Shown here: one piece after another, positions 31,661 to 34,920 of the stretch
How positions within the stretch are numbered: position 1 is the first letter of the stretch
Layout: every line of letters starts with the position of its first letter
Source of the DNA: an uncultured Clostridium sp.
GTDB taxonomy: Bacteria > Bacillota > Clostridia > TANB77 > CAG-508
Length of the DNA: 34,920 nt
Reading direction: 5' to 3'
Assembly (NCBI GenBank): GCA_945865665.1
Contig: CAMBEE010000005.1
Location: 81,186 to 116,105, forward strand
The notes under the pieces: generated by a model
Told to the model about the DNA's origin: nothing
Seen by the model: the letters and a program-made list of their open reading frames with translations, nothing else
Databases searched by the model: none
Translations under genes and position numbers: made by a program

Positions 31661-32953
31661 TTATGCATATGCATGTCTTTTCTTGAAATCCAATAAGTTT
31701 GTAATTTCTTTTTCTGTATTTTTTTCTTTTTTTGTTTTCTTTGCTCTTTCTTGTTCAAGCTCTCTTTTTTGTTTTTCAGCCATTGATTGACAGATTGCTT
31801 TTTGATAAGCAAAGTGTGTATCTTGTGAAATTTTGCTCCAATTGTATTCGTTTCTAACTTTATTTTTTGCTTTTTTTGTTATTTCTGCACATAGTTTATG
31901 GTCATATAATAGTTCTAGTATTGCATCTGCAATTGAGTTTGGATTTCCACAATATGTTTTCATTCCATTTTCTTTGTGTTGTACTATTTCGTTTAATCCT
32001 CCAATATCTGATACTACTATTGGTTTTTCTGATAGCATTGCTTCTAGAGCAACTATTCCAAATGGTTCATATGTACTTGGGAATACTGCAATGTCTGCTG
32101 CTTTGTACATTCTTTGTACATCTTTTCCTGCCATGTATCCTGCAAAATATACTTTTTCTCCTATTCCCATTGCATTAACTTGTTCTTTTAGTTCATATAT
32201 CATTCCGCCTTTTCCACAAATTACTAGTTTGGCATCATGGTATCCTTCTAGTATTTTTGGCATTGCAGAAATTAAGTATTGTATTCCTTTTTCATATACT
32301 AATCTTCCCATAAATAGAATAATTTTTTCATTGTCCATTGCGAATTTTCTTCTAAAGTTATAGTCTCTTTCTATTCCATTGAATAAATTCATGTTTACAC
32401 CATTTGGTATTACGTTTATTTTTTCATATGGTAATCCAAATAGTCTTTGTAATTCATTTTTCATATATTTACTATTTACTATTACTTCAGATGATTCATA
32501 TGTTAGCATCCATTCTGTGTCATTTATGTATCTTTGTGTTTCGTCATGTATTCCACTGTTTCTTCCTGCTTCTGTTGCGTGTATTGTTGATACTATTGGT
32601 ATATTGTATGAATTTTTTAATGTTTTTGCTGCATATGCTACAAGCCAGTCATGTGCATGTATTACATCAAATTTTCCTTCTGTAGCTATTATTTCACTTG
32701 CTTTTGCAACTAGGTTGAAATTTAATTGCATTATCCAGTCTATAAAGTTGTTTGGGTTTATCATATAGTTGTTTACTCTATATACTTTTACTCCTTTGTC
32801 ATCTTCAAATTCTGGTGCGTCTCCTTCTTTGTATGTAACTACTGTTACTTCATGTCCGTCTTTTAGTAGTGTTCTTGATAAATCGTATACTACTCTTGAT
32901 ATTCCTCCTACTACTCTTGGTGGATATTCCCATGTTAACATTAAAATTTTCAT
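31661..32953 (-). CDS. GT4 glycosyltransferase, glycogen-synthase-like
   Basis: A 430-residue GT-B enzyme. The N-terminal domain begins MKILMLTWEYPPRVVGGISR, the glycogen/starch synthase-type nucleotide-sugar loop (shown to 20 residues); IHAHDWL, NGVN, FMGRLVYEKGIQYL and the catalytic E-x7-E region EPFGIVALEA follow. The C-terminus has a Lys/Glu-rich extension (about 390-420, likely helical) ending LLDFKKRHAYA. In related bacteria such proteins make glycogen or glycolipids; the substrate is not certain. It is a single gene with a terminator. Confidence 0.88.
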   Translation of the reverse strand: MKILMLTWEYPPRVVGGISRVVYDLSRTLLKDGHEVTVVTYKEGDAPEFEDDKGVKVYRVNNYMINPNNFIDWIMQLNFNLVAKASEIIATEGKFDVIHAHDWLVAYAAKTLKNSYNIPIVSTIHATEAGRNSGIHDETQRYINDTEWMLTYESSEVIVNSKYMKNELQRLFGLPYEKINVIPNGVNMNLFNGIERDYNFRRKFAMDNEKIILFMGRLVYEKGIQYLISAMPKILEGYHDAKLVICGKGGMIYELKEQVNAMGIGEKVYFAGYMAGKDVQRMYKAADIAVFPSTYEPFGIVALEAMLSEKPIVVSDIGGLNEIVQHKENGMKTYCGNPNSIADAILELLYDHKLCAEITKKAKNKVRNEYNWSKISQDTHFAYQKAICQSMAEKQKRELEQERAKKTKKEKNTEKEITNLLDFKKRHAYA

Positions 32954-33132
32954 TAATGATCTCCCTTTCTCTCGCTTCGCTCGTTCATCGTCATCTAAAA
33001 TTTTTCAAATTTTATCTACCAAATATTTAATCTTTTTTCATTAACATATAGTTTTTCGAATTTTAGATAACAAATCTTGGGTCGCTTTGTACTAATTTTC
33101 TTTCGTTTTTGACATTTTTTTCAATTAGATAT

Positions 33133-33161
33133 ATTTTATACAAATTTTTTATAAATGTAAA
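33133..33161 (-). promoter_or_regulatory. Possible promoter of the GT4 gene
   Basis: Minus-strand -35 TTTACA (33156-33161), 17-base spacer, -10 TAAAAT (33133-33138). It implies a leader of about 170 bases, which contains CTCGCTTCGCTCG (32971-32983), the same 13-mer (opposite strand) as at the centre of the 7411-7840 element. Confidence 0.5.
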
Positions 33162-33181
33162 TGGTTTTTGAAAAATTTTAC

Positions 33182-33214
33182 AAAAAAAATTTGGCTACTT
33201 TTGTAACCAAATTT
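33182..33214 (-). terminator. Terminator of rpmA
   Basis: AAATTTGGCTAC (33187-33198) pairs with GTAACCAAATTT (33203-33214), one G-T pair; a run of eight Ts follows on the minus strand. Confidence 0.85.
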
Positions 33215-33219
33215 ATAAA

Positions 33220-33480
33220 CTATGCTTCTACTGGGTAAACACTAACTTGTTTTTTGTCTCTACCTTTTCTTTCAAATTTTACAGTTCCGTCTACTACTGC
33301 ATAAAGTGTATCGTCACTACCTTTTTTAACGTTAACTCCTGGATATACTCTTGTTCCTCTTTGTCTAACTAAGATATTTCCAGCTAATACGAATTGTCCG
33401 TCTGCTCTTTTTACTCCAAGACGTTTAGATTCACTCTCACGTCCGTTGTGTGAACTACCTTGACCTTTTTTATGAGCCAT
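33220..33480 (-). CDS. rpmA: 50S ribosomal protein L27, without N-terminal extension
   Basis: L27 reaches the peptidyl transferase centre of the ribosome. The 86-residue protein starts [20 protein letters not shown] directly. In most Firmicutes L27 has an extension of about 10 residues that the Prp protease removes; here an in-frame TAA lies immediately before the ATG, so no extension is possible. The prp (ysxB) gene, normally between rplU and rpmA, is also missing: only 101 non-coding bases lie there. Good AAAGGAG ribosome site. Confidence 0.96.
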   Translation of the reverse strand: MAHKKGQGSSHNGRESESKRLGVKRADGQFVLAGNILVRQRGTRVYPGVNVKKGSDDTLYAVVDGTVKFERKGRDKKQVSVYPVEA

Positions 33481-33581
33481 TTATCTCACTCCTTTCGCCT
33501 AGCTTTTTATAACTTTTTATAAATAGCTATTAGTTTTATATGTTTCTCTTAATTAAAATCTTTTTAATTAATTATGTAGAA

Positions 33582-33938
33582 CTATGCTTCTACTTTTTCT
33601 TCAGCTTTAGCTGCTGTTTTTCTTGCTGTTGATTTGATAGCTGTTATTTCAACTTTTGTGTATGGTTGTCTATGTCCTTGTTTTCTTCTGTAATTCTTTT
33701 TAGCTTTCATTTTGAAAACAATGATTTTTTTACCTTTACCGTGTGAAACAACTTTTCCTTCAACTTTCATACTTTTAACATAAGGATTTCCAACTTCTAC
33801 TTTTCCTTCGTCTGAAACTAAGATTACTTTATCAAAAGTAACTTTTTTTCCTTCTTCAGCGTCTAATTTTTCGAAGAATACTACATCTCCTTCTGCTACT
33901 TTGTATTGTTTTCCACAACTTTCAATTACTGCGTACAT
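33582..33938 (-). CDS. rplU: 50S ribosomal protein L21
   Basis: Binds 23S rRNA in the large subunit. The 118 residues cover the usual L21 beta barrel (1-100) with [19 protein letters not shown], followed by an extra Lys/Ala-rich tail (about 103-118). It is the first gene of the rplU-rpmA operon, with GGGAGG before the ATG and a perfect promoter upstream. Confidence 0.96.
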   Translation of the reverse strand: MYAVIESCGKQYKVAEGDVVFFEKLDAEEGKKVTFDKVILVSDEGKVEVGNPYVKSMKVEGKVVSHGKGKKIIVFKMKAKKNYRRKQGHRQPYTKVEITAIKSTARKTAAKAEEKVEA

Positions 33939-34073
33939 TTAAAATGCACCTCCCTTATTTGTATACTCGCTAATCCTTTGCTCTACTCATCATAAAATAT
34001 TTTAATATTTATGAGAAATTTAAGGTAACTAAATTTGATTAGTCTTTATGAACCTTGACTAAGCGGATTACAG
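33939..34073 (-). promoter_or_regulatory. 5' leader of rplU, possibly an L21 leader
   Basis: About 135 bases between the predicted transcript start (about 34073) and the rplU ATG. It contains TTAGTC/GACTAA and TCATAAATATT/AATATTTTATGA-type stems. The L21 autoregulatory leader is known in Firmicutes; I cannot confirm its consensus by eye. Confidence 0.45.
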
Positions 34074-34079
34074 TTATTA

Positions 34080-34108
34080 ATTTTACCATTATTTTACTGG
34101 CTTGTCAA
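34080..34108 (-). promoter_or_regulatory. Sigma-A promoter of rplU-rpmA
   Basis: Minus-strand consensus -35 TTGACA (34103-34108), 17-base spacer, -10 TAAAAT (34080-34085). Confidence 0.88.
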
Positions 34109-34144
34109 CCCATTTTTCTATTTTTTTCACTTTCTAATTTTTCT

Positions 34145-34170
34145 ATTGTTACAATTCACAGCCTTAGAAA
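34145..34170. repeat. Second copy of the 26-bp repeat
   Basis: Identical to 7388-7413 (contains GTTACAATTCACAGCC) but not followed by the rest of the large element. Lies downstream of dut, between it and the rplU promoter. Confidence 0.8.
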
Positions 34171-34215
34171 ATTTTATAAATTCACTTTAAATGTTGATAT
34201 ATTAATGTTAATATT

Positions 34216-34689
34216 TTATTTTGATGTTGAACCAAATCCGCCTACTCTTTCACCTTCTGCTATGTCATCATCTGTTACAAAATACTTTTGGAATACACCT
34301 TGTCCTATTGCTTCGCCTTTTTTTATTGTTATATCTTCTTCTTTTATATTGTAAAACGCAAACATTATATGTCCATCATTGTCTGGATTTCCATAGTAAT
34401 CTTTGTCTATTACTCCCACACTATTTGCTAATATTAGTCCTTTTTTCTTTGGATTAGAACTTCTGTTATATAGCATTAATACTTCGTCATCTTGCATATA
34501 TGCTTTTATTCCTGTTTTTATTAGTGTTGGTGCCATTCCTTTCTTAAAGCTTGGTATTGTTACATCTTCTGCCGCTTCTATATCATATCCTGCTGAATAT
34601 TTTGTTTTTCTTATTGGTAGATTTATTCCTTTTTCTTCAAATCCTTTTGCTACCTCAAATCCTCTTATTTTTTCCATTTTAAACTCCAT
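34216..34689 (-). CDS. dut: dUTP diphosphatase
   Basis: Hydrolyses dUTP to dUMP, keeping uracil out of DNA. All five trimeric-dUTPase motifs are present in 157 residues: AGYDIEAAED (1), YNRSSNPKKKG (2), GVIDKDYYG (3), GEAIGQGVFQKY (4) and RVGGFGSTS (5). The region between motifs 3 and 4 is a little longer than usual (NPDNDGHIMFAFYNI). A second start at 34677, with GGAG 6 bases upstream, is about equally plausible and would drop four residues. Confidence 0.95.
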   Translation of the reverse strand: MEFKMEKIRGFEVAKGFEEKGINLPIRKTKYSAGYDIEAAEDVTIPSFKKGMAPTLIKTGIKAYMQDDEVLMLYNRSSNPKKKGLILANSVGVIDKDYYGNPDNDGHIMFAFYNIKEEDITIKKGEAIGQGVFQKYFVTDDDIAEGERVGGFGSTSK

Positions 34690-34754
34690 TCCTTTCCTGC
34701 TTGCCTATCCATCGTCTTTCAAAACTTTAGATGCAAAGCTATTTTTCTTTTCTA

Positions 34755-34782
34755 TTTTTACATACTTATTTTTCATTGTCAA
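34755..34782 (-). promoter_or_regulatory. Likely promoter of dut
   Basis: Minus-strand -35 TTGACA (34777-34782), 16-base spacer, -10 TAAAAA (34755-34760). Confidence 0.55.
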
Positions 34783-34820
34783 GTTTAATTTTGTTATATT
34801 TTAACTTTTTGGATACTCAA

Positions 34821-34920
34821 GTTACAGTTCACAGTTTTAAAAAAATTTCGTGTGCAAGTTGCCCCCCTTAAGGGTTATATATTTGATATTGTATCCTGTT
34901 CATTACGTTTAAAAAGAAAA
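34821..34920. repeat. Left end of a second copy of the large repeat element (cut by window)
   Basis: About 87% identical by eye, over 100 bases with one gap, to 7391-7489, including GTTACARTTCACAG, GCAAGTTGCCC, AAGGGTTATATATTTGATAT and TATCCTGTTCATTAC. It runs off the edge of the window. Confidence 0.8.

Noticed and set aside
33582..33938. Frameshift or missing gene caused by assembly between rplU and rpmA
   Set aside because: The intergenic DNA has stops in all frames and normal spacing, and L27 itself lacks the Prp site, so true absence is the simpler view.

Overview
The window is a strongly AT-rich stretch of a chromosome from a low-GC, endospore-forming Firmicute, most likely an uncultured clostridial (gut-type) lineage. 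The evidence is the gene content (spoVG, spoIVB, an alpha/beta-type SASP, the era-yqzL-recO order, long-form hpf), strong AGGAGG ribosome sites, canonical sigma-A promoters and AGA-dominated arginine codons. Nearly all genes lie on the minus strand. Everything was read by eye; no database or folding search was run.

Layout: (1) 1-3.3 kb: start of a ylxR-like gene, nusA, rimP, then a processive GT2 glycosyltransferase. (2) 3.4-4.9 kb, plus strand: a small unknown gene and asd. (3) 4.9-7.2 kb: a pilin-headed LamG-like surface protein divergent from a small XRE repressor, with three palindromic operators between them, then spoVG. (4) 7.4-7.85 kb: a non-coding 430-bp inverted-repeat element whose left end recurs at the right edge of the window. 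(5) 8.0-10.8 kb: murC (plus) facing a frameshifted spoIVB. (6) 10.9-14.1 kb: a three-gene unit of two unknown proteins and a TelA-family protein. (7) 14.2-26.7 kb: a Tad-like (type IVc) pilus or secretion locus: CpaB/SAF, two divergent MinD/ParA-like proteins, a membrane-anchored TadA ATPase, a fused TadB-TadC protein, then eight small or large single-helix exported proteins, four of which begin MENA. (8) 26.9-28.5 kb: a frameshifted Cof-type HAD phosphatase, a 233-bp palindromic element with an 8-bp target duplication, and a SASP gene. (9) 28.5-34.9 kb: a tiny pilin-like protein, hpf, recO, yqzL, era, a GT4 glycosyltransferase, rpmA, rplU, dut and the second repeat copy.

The best candidate for an undescribed system is the 12-kb Tad-like locus. 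It has a full cytoplasmic and membrane engine but no prepilin peptidase and no secretin in the window, and its pilin-like subunits form an unusual MENA family. Promoters inside the locus would allow subunit genes to be expressed separately. The neighbouring TelA trio has its own promoter and may or may not be linked.

A second unusual point: the two broken genes (spoIVB and the HAD phosphatase) are each disrupted by one extra C placed directly before a conserved glycine codon. This creates a CGG triplet, a codon otherwise found in frame only once in all the genes read here. That may be sequencing error, decay or recoding. A third point: ribosomal protein L27 lacks the cleavable N-terminal extension usual in Firmicutes, and the Prp protease gene normally between rplU and rpmA is absent.
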